Positions 37,426 to 46,834 of a stretch of 64,000 bases of DNA are shown piece after piece. A program made the position numbers and the translations under genes. Under the pieces are notes generated by a model. That model was not told where the DNA came from. It made no database searches and saw only the letters and a list, made by a program, of their open reading frames with translations. The DNA is taken from NCBI RefSeq assembly GCF_947496515.1, contig NZ_CANMDB010000004.1, forward strand, positions 1 to 64,000. Reading direction: 5' to 3'. The stretch is from an uncultured Roseobacter sp. Lineage in GTDB: Bacteria; Pseudomonadota; Alphaproteobacteria; Rhodobacterales; Rhodobacteraceae. The number at the start of each line of letters is the position of its first letter. Position 1 is the first letter of the stretch.

Positions 37426-37598
37426 GCAGGGGTGATCCGGTGAGCGCCGCTGTGCGGAGGGATGCCGTGTCTGGCTCGGGTTGCGAAGGCCGGGGCCGAT
37501 GATGGCAGCGCGCTACAGGGCTGCGTTCAAGGCCAGTAAGGGGGGCGATCAGGCACTGTACCGGCAGTCAAGCGGCGATGGTCCGCGTGACGATTGGA

Positions 37599-38339
37599 TT
37601 AACGCCCTCCGGTGACGTCAAGCGTCGAGCCGGTGATGTAGCTCGCCTCCTCCGACAGCAGCCAGAGCACGGGGCGGGCGATTTCCTCGGCCGTGCCCTT
37701 GCGCTGCATCGGTACCATATGCGCCAGCTTGTCGGCGCGCCCCGGCTCGCCGCCCTTGGCGTGGATCGGGGTTTCGATCAGGCCGGGGCGGACGGCCATG
37801 ACGCGGATGTTGTCTGCAGCAACTTCGTCTGACAACCCTTTGGTAAAGCAGTCAATTGCAGCCTTGGAGGCGGCATAGTCCAGATATTGCTTGCCCGAGC
37901 CGAGACGCGCTGCTGCAGAAGAGATGTTGACGATCACGCCGCCCTCGCCCTGGGCCTGCATCCGCAGAACGGCCTCTTTCGCGACCAGCATCGCGCCGAT
38001 GACGTTGATGTCGAACATGCGCCGCAGGCGGGCGTGATCCATCTGCGTCAGGGTGGCGGTCTGATCGACGATGCCCGCGTTGTTGATGAGCGCGTCGAGC
38101 CGCCTGAATTCCGCGTCGATCGCGGCAAAAACGCCGTTGATCTCTGCCGGGTCAGCCACATCGCCGCGGCAGAGCAGGACGCGGGCACCATCGGCGCGAC
38201 AGGCGTCGGCAACGGCGTTGGCCTCAGCCTCACTGTTGCGATAATTCAGAGCGATATCATAGCCTTGCCGGGCCGCACCCCGGGCGCAGGCGGCGCCGAT
38301 GCCGGTGGAGCCGCCGGTGATGAGCAGAACGGGTCGCAT
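37599..38339 (-). CDS. SDR family oxidoreductase
   Basis: A 246-residue classical short-chain dehydrogenase. NAD(P) motif TGGSTGIGAACARGAARQGY, structural NNAG in DALINNAGIVDQ, catalytic Ser in VNISSAAARLGSGKQ, YxxxK in YLDYAASKAAI, and the C-terminal GSTLDVTGGR. Arg/Asn after the second strand (NYRNSEAEAN) suggests NADP. Substrate unknown. It starts 3 bases after pepN ends, so it is in the same transcript. Confidence 0.88.
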   Translation of the reverse strand: MRPVLLITGGSTGIGAACARGAARQGYDIALNYRNSEAEANAVADACRADGARVLLCRGDVADPAEINGVFAAIDAEFRRLDALINNAGIVDQTATLTQMDHARLRRMFDINVIGAMLVAKEAVLRMQAQGEGGVIVNISSAAARLGSGKQYLDYAASKAAIDCFTKGLSDEVAADNIRVMAVRPGLIETPIHAKGGEPGRADKLAHMVPMQRKGTAEEIARPVLWLLSEEASYITGSTLDVTGGR

Positions 38340-38342
38340 AGG

Positions 38343-40886
38343 TCAGCTCCCTCTGATACGGGTCAGCATTTCGGTGGTGTCGCGGGACAGATCCGGCAGC
38401 ACAAGGATGCGGTCGAGCTCCGCGGCGATCAGGGCCTGGCGGTCCGCGTCATACCGTTTCCAGGTCTGGAAGACGGCGCACATGCGCGCTGTGGTCTGCG
38501 GGTTCACCGGATCGAGCCGGATCAGCCAGTCGGCCACAAAGCGGTAGCCCGAGCCGTCGGCCCGGTGAAAGCCTGCGTGATGCGTCGCGGCAGCGCCCAA
38601 AACAGCGCGGAAGCGGTTGGGGTTCTTCCAGTTGAAATCCGGGTGTTTGGTGAGCGCTTCGGCCGTGGCAATGACGGCGTCGGGGGCGGCTTGCATCACC
38701 TGCAGGCCAAACCACTTGTCCATCACCAGACGGTCGGATTTCCATTGCACCTCAAAGGCTTCCAGCGCGTTCTTGCCAGCGTTCTCGCGTAGCAGGATGG
38801 CGAGGGCGGCGAGCTGCTGTGTCATGTTGTCTGCGGCATCATACTGCGCCTGCGCACGGTCGGGCCCGTCGATCCGGCTGAGCAGCGACAGGGCCGCATT
38901 AGCCAGCGCCCGCTGCCCGGTCTGCTCGGCGTCGGGGCGGTAGCTTTCGGTCACCTGATGGCTGTCAAAAAGCCCCGGCAACAGATCGGCGAGACGCTGC
39001 GCCTGAGCGGCGCGTATGCTCTCGCTCGCGGACCAGATCGCATCGGGGTCGGGCACCTCGCCTGCGTCATGCAGCGCGCGGGCGAGATCGGACTGGCTGG
39101 GCAGACCCAGCATCAGTGCGCGGTACGCAGGGTCAAGCTGCGCGTCGCCCATCACCGCGTGGAGCCCGTCGAGATAGGCGGCGTCCGGTGCCGCGCTGCC
39201 CCGGATCATGGCAAGGAGGCTGTCCTTGGCCAGGGCGCGGGCCGCTTCCCAGCGGTTGAAGGGGTCGGTGTCATGGGCCAGCAGGAAGGGCGCGTGGTGC
39301 TGCGTACCCTCCAGAACCACAGGCGCGGAAAAGCCGCGCAGGACCGACGGGATCGGGCGCTCGGCCAGCCCCTCAAAGGTGAAGGACTGTGTCGCCTCCG
39401 TGAGTTCGAGCACCTGGCTGGGCACGACCTCGGCGCCCTGGGGTGACAGCAGGCCCGTGACGATGGGGATGACCTGCGGTTTCGGGGCGGGCGTTGCGGT
39501 CGTGGGTTTCAGATTTTGCGTGAACGTCAGGGTGTAAACCCCTGATGCCCAACCCTCTTCCATCTTGACGTTGGGTGTGCCGGCCTGACTGTACCAGCGC
39601 TTGAACTGGCTGAGATCGCGGCCCGTCACATCCTCGAAGACCGTCAGCCAATCCTCGATGGTGCAGGCCTGCCCGTCGTGCCGGTCAAAATAGAGGGTGA
39701 GCGCCTGCGCATAGGCCTCGGCGCCCACGAGGCGGCGCAGCATGCCGATGACCTCGGCGCCTTTTTCGTAGACGGTGGCGGTGTAGAAATTGTTGATCTC
39801 CTGAAAGCTCTCTGGCCGGACGGGATGCGCCAGCGGGCCCTGATCCTCGGCGAACTGACGCGCGCGGAGGTCGATCACATCCGAGATCCGCTTGACCGGC
39901 GCAGAGCGCATGTCACAGGTGAACTGGCTGTCGCGAAAGACGGTCAGCCCCTCCTTGAGACAGAGCTGGAACCAGTCGCGACAGGTGATGCGATTCCCGG
40001 TCCAGTTGTGGAAATACTCATGAGCGATGATTGCCTCGATCCGCTCGAAATTGGTGTCTGTCGAGGTCTCCGGCGAGGACAACACGGCGGCGGAGTTGAA
40101 AATGTTCAAGCCCTTGTTCTCCATCGCGCCCATGTTGAAGTCATCGACGGCCACGATGTTGAAAATCTCCAAGTCGTATTCCCGGCCGTAGACGTCTTCG
40201 TCCCATTTCATGCTGTCCTTGAGCGCCTGCATGCCAAAGGCGCATTTGCCTTCGTCACCGGGCCGCACGTACAGGTTGAGCTCGACATCCGCGCCGGACC
40301 GGGTGGTAAAGCTGTCCAAGTGGGCCACCAGATCGCCCGCCACCAGTGCGAAGAGATAGGCGGGTTTGGGCCAGGGGTCCTGCCACTCCGCCCGGCCCTC
40401 GGACTGCGCCCGCGGGTTGCCATTGGACAAAAGCACCGGGTGCGGACCGTTGATGGTGACGGTAAAGACGCTCATCACATCGGGGCGGTCAGGGTAGTAG
40501 GTGATCTTGCGGAACCCTTCGGCCTCGCATTGGGTGCAATACATGCCGTTGGACATGTAGAGCCCTTCGAGGGCGGTGTTGCCCTGGGGGTCGATTTCCA
40601 CCTCGGCCTCCCAGACAAAGGGCGCGGCGGGCACCGGGCAGGTCAGCCCCTCGGGCGTGATGTCAGGGTGAACCGCGGTGCCATCGATGCGGGCGGCCTT
40701 CAGGGTCAGGTTCTCGCCGTGCAGGAACATCTGCTCCGGTGCTCCCGGTTTGGGCACAAAGGCGATGCGGCTTTTGACGCGGGTCGCCGTGGGGTTCAGA
40801 TCAAATTCCAGCGCGACGGAGGTGACCTCAAACCCGAAGGGCGTGTAGTCTTTGAGGTAGATCGTCTGGGGGGCGGCATCGCGCAT
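38343..40886 (-). CDS. pepN: Aminopeptidase N
   Basis: M1 zinc aminopeptidase (847 residues). Exopeptidase motif MGAMENKGLNIFNSAAVLSS, zinc site IIAHEYFHNWTGNRITCRDW then FQLCLKEGLTVFRDSQF with the third-ligand Glu. N-terminal beta domain (IYLKDYTPFGFEVTSVALEF) and long C-terminal helical domain as in E. coli PepN. The start is set at 40886 (MRDAAPQTIYL), matching the family; the frame is open to 41045 but that part overlaps the divergent small gene. Acts in cytoplasmic peptide turnover. Confidence 0.95.
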   Translation of the reverse strand: MRDAAPQTIYLKDYTPFGFEVTSVALEFDLNPTATRVKSRIAFVPKPGAPEQMFLHGENLTLKAARIDGTAVHPDITPEGLTCPVPAAPFVWEAEVEIDPQGNTALEGLYMSNGMYCTQCEAEGFRKITYYPDRPDVMSVFTVTINGPHPVLLSNGNPRAQSEGRAEWQDPWPKPAYLFALVAGDLVAHLDSFTTRSGADVELNLYVRPGDEGKCAFGMQALKDSMKWDEDVYGREYDLEIFNIVAVDDFNMGAMENKGLNIFNSAAVLSSPETSTDTNFERIEAIIAHEYFHNWTGNRITCRDWFQLCLKEGLTVFRDSQFTCDMRSAPVKRISDVIDLRARQFAEDQGPLAHPVRPESFQEINNFYTATVYEKGAEVIGMLRRLVGAEAYAQALTLYFDRHDGQACTIEDWLTVFEDVTGRDLSQFKRWYSQAGTPNVKMEEGWASGVYTLTFTQNLKPTTATPAPKPQVIPIVTGLLSPQGAEVVPSQVLELTEATQSFTFEGLAERPIPSVLRGFSAPVVLEGTQHHAPFLLAHDTDPFNRWEAARALAKDSLLAMIRGSAAPDAAYLDGLHAVMGDAQLDPAYRALMLGLPSQSDLARALHDAGEVPDPDAIWSASESIRAAQAQRLADLLPGLFDSHQVTESYRPDAEQTGQRALANAALSLLSRIDGPDRAQAQYDAADNMTQQLAALAILLRENAGKNALEAFEVQWKSDRLVMDKWFGLQVMQAAPDAVIATAEALTKHPDFNWKNPNRFRAVLGAAATHHAGFHRADGSGYRFVADWLIRLDPVNPQTTARMCAVFQTWKRYDADRQALIAAELDRILVLPDLSRDTTEMLTRIRGS

Positions 40887-40993
40887 GGGGCACCTGTTGC
40901 TGAGAGAAAAGGGAACGAACCGAGCAGGCCCGACGTTAGTCTCATGAATGAAGCGCGGCAAGCGATGACCGCGTATGGCTTTGAGGAGAAAAT

Positions 40994-41176
40994 ATGTCTG
41001 CCCCTGACACGAATATCGAACGGCAAGCGACGCGGCATTGGCCATCCATCATCGGCATCTGCGTGGCACTTTGCGTCGGCGTTGCATTGGGCCTGAGCGT
41101 CGCTTCTGTGCTTGATTTAAACGGACCGCAAATGACGGAGGCATCGACAGGCGCGACCCCGGCGGCGACCGAGTAA
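40994..41176 (+). CDS. Single-helix small membrane protein
   Basis: A 60-residue protein with a strong GAGGAGA site just before the ATG. A short polar N-terminus is followed by one hydrophobic helix (SIIGICVALCVGVALGLSVA) and an Ala/Thr-rich tail. Divergent from pepN by 107 bases and 15 bases upstream of the DUF2256 gene. No family is recognised. Ribosome site and composition support a real gene. Confidence 0.6.
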   Translation: MSAPDTNIERQATRHWPSIIGICVALCVGVALGLSVASVLDLNGPQMTEASTGATPAATE

Positions 41177-41191
41177 GGCGGGGATTGCCCA

Positions 41192-41338
41192 ATGCGTCGC
41201 AAGGGAGACTTGCCGGAAAAGACCTGTCCGGTCTGCGGCCGGCCTTTCACGTGGCGCAAGAAGTGGGAAAAGGTCTGGGACGAGGTGCGCTATTGTTCTG
41301 AGCGGTGTCGCAGGGCCCGAAAAACGGTCGCTGACTGA
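41192..41338 (+). CDS. DUF2256 zinc-ribbon-like small protein
   Basis: A 48-residue protein: [20 protein letters not shown] then [20 protein letters not shown]. The CPVCGRPF...YCSERCR pattern is the four-Cys signature of DUF2256. It probably binds one zinc; function unknown. It is in the same direction as the one-helix protein before it and the malate synthase after it. Confidence 0.85.
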   Translation: MRRKGDLPEKTCPVCGRPFTWRKKWEKVWDEVRYCSERCRRARKTVAD

Positions 41339-41411
41339 GGTCAGCGGCCTTTGTTGTCTCTGGCCTCGTTTCCCCGTACATCTTCGAAAAATGCGAAGGA
41401 AGATGTGAGGA

Positions 41412-43562
41412 ATGGCGCGGATGACGGGGTATCAGGACAAGAACGGGTTGCAGATTGCGGAACCGCTCGTCTCCTTTCTGGAGGAACAGGCGCTGCCGGG
41501 TACGGGTGTTGACGTGTCGGGCTTCTGGCAGGGTTTTGCGGATCTGGTCGGCGACATGACGGTGGAGAACAGGGCCTTGCTGGACACACGCGCCCGGTTG
41601 CAGGATCAGATCGACATCTGGCACCTGCAACAGCGTGACACACCGCACGATCACGAGGCCTATTGCGATTTTCTGCGTGAGATCGGGTATCTGGTCGAGG
41701 ATGGCGACGATTTCGAGATCGACACGGCGAATGTGGATGACGAGATCGCGCGCGTACCCGGGCCGCAGCTGGTAGTGCCGATCACCAATGCCCGCTATGC
41801 GCTGAATGCGGCCAACGCGCGCTGGGGCAGCTTGTACGATGGGTTCTACGGCACCGACGCCATGGGCAGCGCGCCGGCGCCGGGCGGCTACGATCAGGGC
41901 CGAGGTGCGCGGGTCGTGGCCCGCGCACGCGTTTTCCTCGATGAGGCCTTTCCGGTCACCCGCACGAGCCATGCGGACGCCAGACGGTACTACGTGCACA
42001 AGGGCGCGCTGCTGGTGGATGATCAGTTCCTGATGCGGCCCGAGCAATTCGTGGGCTACACCGGCAACCCCAAGGCACCCGAGAGCATCGTGCTGCGCAA
42101 CAACGGGTTGCACGTCATCCTGCGGTTTGACCGGGCGCATCCCATCGGCAGCCGCGATCAGGCGGGGCTGGCGGATGTCATTCTGGAAAGCGCTGTCTCG
42201 GCGATCATGGATTGCGAGGATTCCGTTGCCTGTGTGGATGCCGAGGACAAGGTCACGGCCTATGCCAACTGGCTTGGGCTGATGAAGGGCGACTTGCGCG
42301 AAAGTTTTGAGAAGGGTGGCAAGACGGTGACGCGGGCGCTGAACCCCGACCGGATGTTGACCGCGCCGGACGGAGGCGAGGTGACGCTGAAGGGCCGGGC
42401 GCTCATGCTGGTGCGGAATGTCGGTCATCTGATGACAAATCCGGCGATCCGTGATGCCGAGGGCCACGAGATCTTCGAGGGTGTGATGGACGCGGTGGTG
42501 ACCACGCTGATCGCCATGCATGATCTGCAGCGGGAGGGCGGCAATTCGTTAACCGGCTCCGTCTATGTGGTCAAACCCAAGATGCACGGACCCGAGGAGG
42601 TGGCCTTTACCGACCGGCTGTTTACGCGGGTCGAGGCGATGCTGGGGCTGCCGCAGAATACTGTCAAGCTGGGCATCATGGACGAGGAGCGGCGCACCTC
42701 CGTCAACCTCAAGGAGTGTATCCGGGCCGCGAAGTCCCGGGTCGCCTTTATCAATACCGGATTTCTGGACCGGACGGGTGACGAGATCCATACCTCGATG
42801 GAGGCCGGGCCCTTTAGCCGCAAGGACTTCATCAAGCGCAAGGCCTGGATCGGTGCTTACGAGGATCAGAACGTGGACATCGGCCTGGAATGTGGGCTGA
42901 GCGGACGCGCGCAGATCGGCAAGGGGATGTGGGCGATGCCTGATCTGATGGCGGCGATGATCGAGCAGAAGATCGAGCACCCGAAGGCGGGTGCCAACTG
43001 CGCTTGGGTGCCCAGCCCCACGGCGGCCACGCTGCACGCGCTGCATTACCACAAGGTGGATGTCTTTGCCGTGCAGGAGCGGCTGCGCGCGGGCGGGCGC
43101 CGGGCCTATGTGGATTCGGTGCTGAGCATTCCGCTGGCCACCTACCAGAAATGGACGGAGGATCAGAAGCTGCGCGAAGTGGAGAACAACGCGCAGGGCA
43201 TCCTGGGCTACGTGGTGCGCTGGATCGATCAGGGGGTTGGCTGCTCCAAAGTGCCGGATATGAAAGGCGTCGGGTTGATGGAAGACCGTGCCACCTGCCG
43301 GATTTCCGCCCAGCACATCGCCAACTGGCTGCATCACGGGGTGGTCGACGGCCAGCAGGTGATGGCCGCGCTGCGCAAGATGGCGGCGGTCGTGGATGAG
43401 CAGAATGCGGACGATCCGTCCTACCGGCCCATGGCGCCGGGATTTGACGGGATCGCGTTTCAGGCGGCCTGCGATCTGGTGTTCAAGGGGCGCGAACAGC
43501 CGTCTGGCTACACGGAACCTGTGTTGCACGCGCGGCGTCTTGAGTTGAAGGCACAGGCCTGA
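41412..43562 (+). CDS. glcB: Malate synthase G
   Basis: Condenses glyoxylate and acetyl-CoA to malate (716 residues, isoform G length). It shows [80 protein letters not shown] (catalytic Asp/Glu region), [40 protein letters not shown], and [21 protein letters not shown] GlcG-like gene follows 52 bases later, as in glycolate (glc) operons, so glyoxylate use is the likely context. Confidence 0.97.
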   Translation: MARMTGYQDKNGLQIAEPLVSFLEEQALPGTGVDVSGFWQGFADLVGDMTVENRALLDTRARLQDQIDIWHLQQRDTPHDHEAYCDFLREIGYLVEDGDDFEIDTANVDDEIARVPGPQLVVPITNARYALNAANARWGSLYDGFYGTDAMGSAPAPGGYDQGRGARVVARARVFLDEAFPVTRTSHADARRYYVHKGALLVDDQFLMRPEQFVGYTGNPKAPESIVLRNNGLHVILRFDRAHPIGSRDQAGLADVILESAVSAIMDCEDSVACVDAEDKVTAYANWLGLMKGDLRESFEKGGKTVTRALNPDRMLTAPDGGEVTLKGRALMLVRNVGHLMTNPAIRDAEGHEIFEGVMDAVVTTLIAMHDLQREGGNSLTGSVYVVKPKMHGPEEVAFTDRLFTRVEAMLGLPQNTVKLGIMDEERRTSVNLKECIRAAKSRVAFINTGFLDRTGDEIHTSMEAGPFSRKDFIKRKAWIGAYEDQNVDIGLECGLSGRAQIGKGMWAMPDLMAAMIEQKIEHPKAGANCAWVPSPTAATLHALHYHKVDVFAVQERLRAGGRRAYVDSVLSIPLATYQKWTEDQKLREVENNAQGILGYVVRWIDQGVGCSKVPDMKGVGLMEDRATCRISAQHIANWLHHGVVDGQQVMAALRKMAAVVDEQNADDPSYRPMAPGFDGIAFQAACDLVFKGREQPSGYTEPVLHARRLELKAQA

Positions 43563-43614
43563 GCGCTGACAGGGCTTTGCCCGGGTCTTTGGAAAAAGGA
43601 AAAAAGGAACAGAC

Positions 43615-44040
43615 ATGACAATCTCATTGAGAAAAGCGCGCACGATTATCCGCAAGGCCCAGGAAAAGGGGCGGGAGCTGGACCTGAAACCCCTGTCGGT
43701 CGTGGTGCTGGACGCGGGCGGCCATGTGCAGGCATTCGAGCGCGAGGATGGTGCGTCGCCGGGCCGGTTCAACATCGCCTTTGGCAAGGCCTTTGGGTCG
43801 GTGATGCTGGGGATACCCGGCTCTGCCCAGATGGCGCGTGCCGAAAGCCAGGCCTATTTCATGGCGGCGGTCAACGGAGCCTACGACGGCAAGGTGATCC
43901 CGGTGCCGGGCGGTGTGTTGCTGCGCGACCGCAAGGGGGCTGTGATCGGCGCCGTGGGTGTCACGGGCGATACCTCTGACAACGATGTGCTTGCCGCGGT
44001 GGCGGGGATTGAGGCAGCGGGGCTTACTGCGGAGGCATAA
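43615..44040 (+). CDS. GlcG/HbpS family protein
   Basis: A 141-residue protein of the GlcG/HbpS family (former DUF336): SLRKARTIIRKAQEKGRELD, PLSVVVLDAGGHVQAFERED, GKAFGSVMLGIPGSAQMARA and PVPGGVLLRDRKGAVIGAVG then VTGDTSDNDVLAAVAGIEAA. Some members bind heme or sense redox; enterobacterial GlcG is encoded next to glcB and its role is unclear. A strong ribosome site (AAAGGAAAAAAGGAAC) precedes the ATG. Cotranscription with glcB is likely. Confidence 0.88.
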   Translation: MTISLRKARTIIRKAQEKGRELDLKPLSVVVLDAGGHVQAFEREDGASPGRFNIAFGKAFGSVMLGIPGSAQMARAESQAYFMAAVNGAYDGKVIPVPGGVLLRDRKGAVIGAVGVTGDTSDNDVLAAVAGIEAAGLTAEA

Positions 44041-44142
44041 TCGCCTTTTCTGCAGGCGCGCACAGGGCGTTGCGCGGTGACGAACTGTTCACCCCTTCTG
44101 TGCAAGGGTATAGAGGGTCAAACAGCGACAGAGGGATTTTTC

Positions 44143-44919
44143 ATGACGCGGCCGGTCGTCGGGATTTTTTGCAATCACTATCTGCTGAACGATGAATATC
44201 CCGTTCACGCAGGTGGGACGATGAATTCCGAGGCGATTGCGGAGGTGTCAGGCTGCGTGCCCTTCATGATCCCCACCGATCCGCGGTTTGTCTCGGTGCC
44301 TGAATTGCTGGCGCATTGCGACGGGTTTCTCTTTACCGGCGGGCGGCCCAATGTGCACCCGGAGGAATACGGCGAGGCGGAGACGGAGGCGCATGGTGCC
44401 TTTGACCGGGACCGCGATGCACTGGCCCTGCCGCTGATCCGCGCCTGTGTGGAGCGTGGCCAGCCGTTTTTCGGGATCTGCCGGGGCTTTCAGGAGGTGA
44501 ACGTGGCGATGGGCGGCTCGCTCTATCCGGAAATCCGCGATCTGCCGGGCCGTATGAACCACCGGATGCCGCCCGACGGCACGCTGGAGGAAAAGTTTGA
44601 GCTGCGTCATCCCGTGACCTTTACGGAGGGCGGGATTTTCCACCGGTTGATGGGCGCGCGCGAGGTGATGACCAACACGCTGCACGGTCAGGGGATCAAG
44701 GAGCCCGGGGCGCGCATCGTGGTGGATGGCACCGCGCCCGACGGCACGCCCGAGGCGATCTTTGTACGGGATGCGCCGGGGTTTTGCCTGTCGGTGCAGT
44801 GGCACCCGGAGTACCGCGCCGCGGAGGATCCGGTGTCGCGGCCGCTTTTTGCCGCCTTCGGTGAGGCGACGCGCGCGTGGTCCGAGGGTCAGCGCCCGCG
44901 TCCGGCCGAGGTCGCTTAG
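44143..44919 (+). CDS. Peptidase C26 / gamma-glutamyl-GABA hydrolase-like amidotransferase
   Basis: A 258-residue class I glutamine-amidotransferase-like hydrolase. Nucleophile Cys in PFFGICRGFQEVNVAMGGSL, His/Glu in LSVQWHPEYRA, and the substrate-side motifs FTGGRPNVHPEEYGE and NTLHGQGIKE. This pattern fits the PuuD group, which hydrolyses gamma-glutamyl amides such as gamma-glutamyl-GABA. The ATG at 44143 behind GAGGGA gives the usual N-terminus (RPVVGIFCNHYLL). No other putrescine-pathway gene is nearby, so the substrate is uncertain. Confidence 0.85.
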   Translation: MTRPVVGIFCNHYLLNDEYPVHAGGTMNSEAIAEVSGCVPFMIPTDPRFVSVPELLAHCDGFLFTGGRPNVHPEEYGEAETEAHGAFDRDRDALALPLIRACVERGQPFFGICRGFQEVNVAMGGSLYPEIRDLPGRMNHRMPPDGTLEEKFELRHPVTFTEGGIFHRLMGAREVMTNTLHGQGIKEPGARIVVDGTAPDGTPEAIFVRDAPGFCLSVQWHPEYRAAEDPVSRPLFAAFGEATRAWSEGQRPRPAEVA

Positions 44920-44927
44920 CGCGGTCA

Positions 44928-44947
44928 GCGCCTTCGGGCGCGTTTTT
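44928..44947 (+). terminator. Rho-independent terminator after the C26 hydrolase gene
   Basis: GCGCC-TTCG-GGCGC stem with a stable TTCG tetraloop, then G and five Ts, 8 bases after the stop codon at 44919. Confidence 0.88.
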
Positions 44948-45430
44948 CGACAGATCTGGTTGTACCAGTCCGGCACGGCGCGGCGCTGGTCGCCCGGACT
45001 GCGCCGAGGATTGACGTTTGAAGTGACGTATTTGTCTCGCGGTGTTGTGGAGGGCTTGGTTTTCTGTTGGCGCGTTGGGTGTGTCGATTTCGGGTTACGC
45101 TTCGGCTTCCCGCGGGGCCAGCCAGATGCGGTGGGCGGGTCAGGAGTGTGGGAGATCGGAGACCCTCGCGTCAAGCGCGAGGGTGCGGCGCGCTTGGTTG
45201 GCTGGCCCGTGAGAGCCTTTTCCGCTGGGCAGAGGGACGGGTTGAGACGCCGTTTTCAAAGCGGGGGCCGTCTGACCCTGCGGTGGGGAGGTCTGGTGCC
45301 AGGCGCGTCGTGAACCTGCTCTCGACCTGGTGCCAATCATCGGTGCGACGCTTTTGGGGTCTGGTGTGCATCATCTCGGGCGTCCTGGCGCTCTCAAGGC
45401 GTCACCGGGTGGTGTCACCCCGGCCTGCGG
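44948..45430. other. Gene-free gap with two hairpins
   Basis: Contains an 8-bp inverted repeat CAGTCCGG ... CCGGACTG (44966-44973 and 44994-45001) and a perfect 9-bp stem ACCCTCGCG / CGCGAGGGT (45162-45184). Frames here are open only because of base composition; no protein is supported. Confidence 0.55.
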
Positions 45431-46183
45431 TCAGATCTGGCCGCCCGCGATTTCGATGGCCTGGCCGTTGACGCTTTCCGCACCGGGTTGCACCAGCCAG
45501 CGGGCGGCAGCGGCGACTTCCTCGGGCGCGATGAGCCGGTTGTGGCGGTTGGCGGAGATCATCATCGCTCGCGCCTTGTCCTCGCTGATGCCCGCGCGTT
45601 CCGAGATCGAGACGGTGTTCCGGGTCACGATGTCCGTGTCCACATAGGCGGGGCAGAGTGCGTTGAAGGTGATGTCGCGGCCTGCGTAATCCTCCGACAG
45701 CGCGCGGATGAGCCCGATCATCCCGTGTTTGGAGGCGGTATAGCAGGCGGCCCCCTGCAGCCCGCGCACACCGGCGATGGAGGCCACTGCGATCACCCGG
45801 CCCCAGCCCGCGTCCCGCATGCCCGGCAGGCACGCGCGGATCGTGGCAAAGGCACCGTCGAGGTTCGTGGCCATCATATTGCGCCAGAACGCCATGTCGG
45901 TCTTGTGGAGCGCGCGGCCCTCGGCGATCCCGGCATTGGGCACGCAGATGGTGATCGGTCCGCGGGCGGCTGTGGCTTCTGCCACGCCCGCGTCCACGGC
46001 GGCCTCGTTGCGCACATCCATGACCAGAGGGTGCAGACCTTCGGTCGCCGCCTCGGCCAGAACATCGCCGCGCCGCCCGGTGATCGTGACCTGGGCGCCG
46101 TCCTCCGCCAGCATGCGCGCAATGGCCAGGCCAATGCCGCTGCCGCCGCCGGTAACCAGCGCGTGTCTGCCTGTGAGTGACAT
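45431..46183 (-). CDS. SDR family oxidoreductase, 3-hydroxyacyl/3-hydroxybutyrate dehydrogenase-like
   Basis: A 250-residue classical SDR. HALVTGGGSGIGLAIARMLA, PNAGIAEGRALHKTDMAFWR, VASIAGVRGLQGAACYTASK (catalytic Ser, Tyr, Lys), NALCPAYVDTDIVTRNTVSI, and EEVAAAARWLVQPGAESVNG then QAIEIAGGQ. The CPAYVDT and late NGQAIEIAGG pattern is that of 3-hydroxybutyrate dehydrogenases and related 3-hydroxyacyl-CoA SDRs. The start at 46183 (MSLTGRHALV) is the conserved one; the frame runs open upstream without homology. Substrate uncertain. Confidence 0.85.
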   Translation of the reverse strand: MSLTGRHALVTGGGSGIGLAIARMLAEDGAQVTITGRRGDVLAEAATEGLHPLVMDVRNEAAVDAGVAEATAARGPITICVPNAGIAEGRALHKTDMAFWRNMMATNLDGAFATIRACLPGMRDAGWGRVIAVASIAGVRGLQGAACYTASKHGMIGLIRALSEDYAGRDITFNALCPAYVDTDIVTRNTVSISERAGISEDKARAMMISANRHNRLIAPEEVAAAARWLVQPGAESVNGQAIEIAGGQI

Positions 46184-46259
46184 TGCGTCCTCCCTTGGTT
46201 TTCGGCAGGGTGGCGCAGCGGTGCGCACCATGCAAGCGACGATCGGAAAGGGCAGGGCA

Positions 46260-46709
46260 ATGAAGTGGTTAGATATGCCGCCGCTGTGGCTGGTGGTCTT
46301 TGCCGCACTCGCCTGGGCGCAGGCGCAGTTTCTGCCACTTGGGCTGAGCCTCCGGCATCCGGTGACATTGTTGCTGGCGGGGGTGCTCGTTGGTGGCGGT
46401 GTGGTGCTGACGGTTCTGGCCGCATTGGAGTTTCGCAAGCACAAGACGACGATCGTCCCGCATGAGACACCGGCCGTGCTGATCCAGTCGGGCATCTTTG
46501 CACGCTCGCGCAATCCGATCTACCTGGCGGATGTCTTGCTGCTGACCGGGCTGTGCCTGTGGTGGGATGCGGTGCCGGCGCTGGCCTTGGTGCCGGTGTT
46601 CGTCTGGGTGCTGGAGCGGCGCTTTATCCTGCCCGAAGAGAAACGGATGCGTCGCACCTTCCGGGCAGATTTTGCGCGATATGAGCAAAAAGTGCGCCGG
46701 TGGCTTTGA
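46260..46709 (+). CDS. Isoprenylcysteine carboxyl methyltransferase-like membrane protein
   Basis: A 149-residue membrane protein with about four helices (PPLWLVVFAALAWAQAQFLP and others). C-terminal ICMT/PEMT signature: GIFARSRNPIYLADVLLLTG and EERRFILPEE-like segment ERRFILPEEKRMRRTFRADF then ARYEQKVRRWL. The family binds S-adenosylmethionine and methylates prenylated or lipid substrates; the bacterial substrate is unknown. Divergent from the SDR gene by 76 bases. Confidence 0.83.
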   Translation: MKWLDMPPLWLVVFAALAWAQAQFLPLGLSLRHPVTLLLAGVLVGGGVVLTVLAALEFRKHKTTIVPHETPAVLIQSGIFARSRNPIYLADVLLLTGLCLWWDAVPALALVPVFVWVLERRFILPEEKRMRRTFRADFARYEQKVRRWL

Positions 46710-46834
46710 TTTCTTTTCATTTATTGCGCGGTGTCCCGACCCCGGTGCTTGTGCCTGCGCATTCTGCACGGTAGTGGACTTCGTGGGTCTCAGCACCATT
46801 TTGGGCAAAAAAGCATCGAACGGGGGAGCTTCAA

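Noticed and set aside
39678-41096. 472-residue open frame on the plus strand
   Set aside because: Antisense to pepN, whose GAMEN and HEYFH motifs are clear. A shadow frame.
42549-43787. 412-residue minus-strand frame
   Set aside because: Antisense to malate synthase G, which is complete and of normal length.
44726-45471. Open frames after the C26 hydrolase gene
   Set aside because: They start inside the hydrolase gene in another frame, cross a clear terminator and are Arg/Gly-rich shadows.
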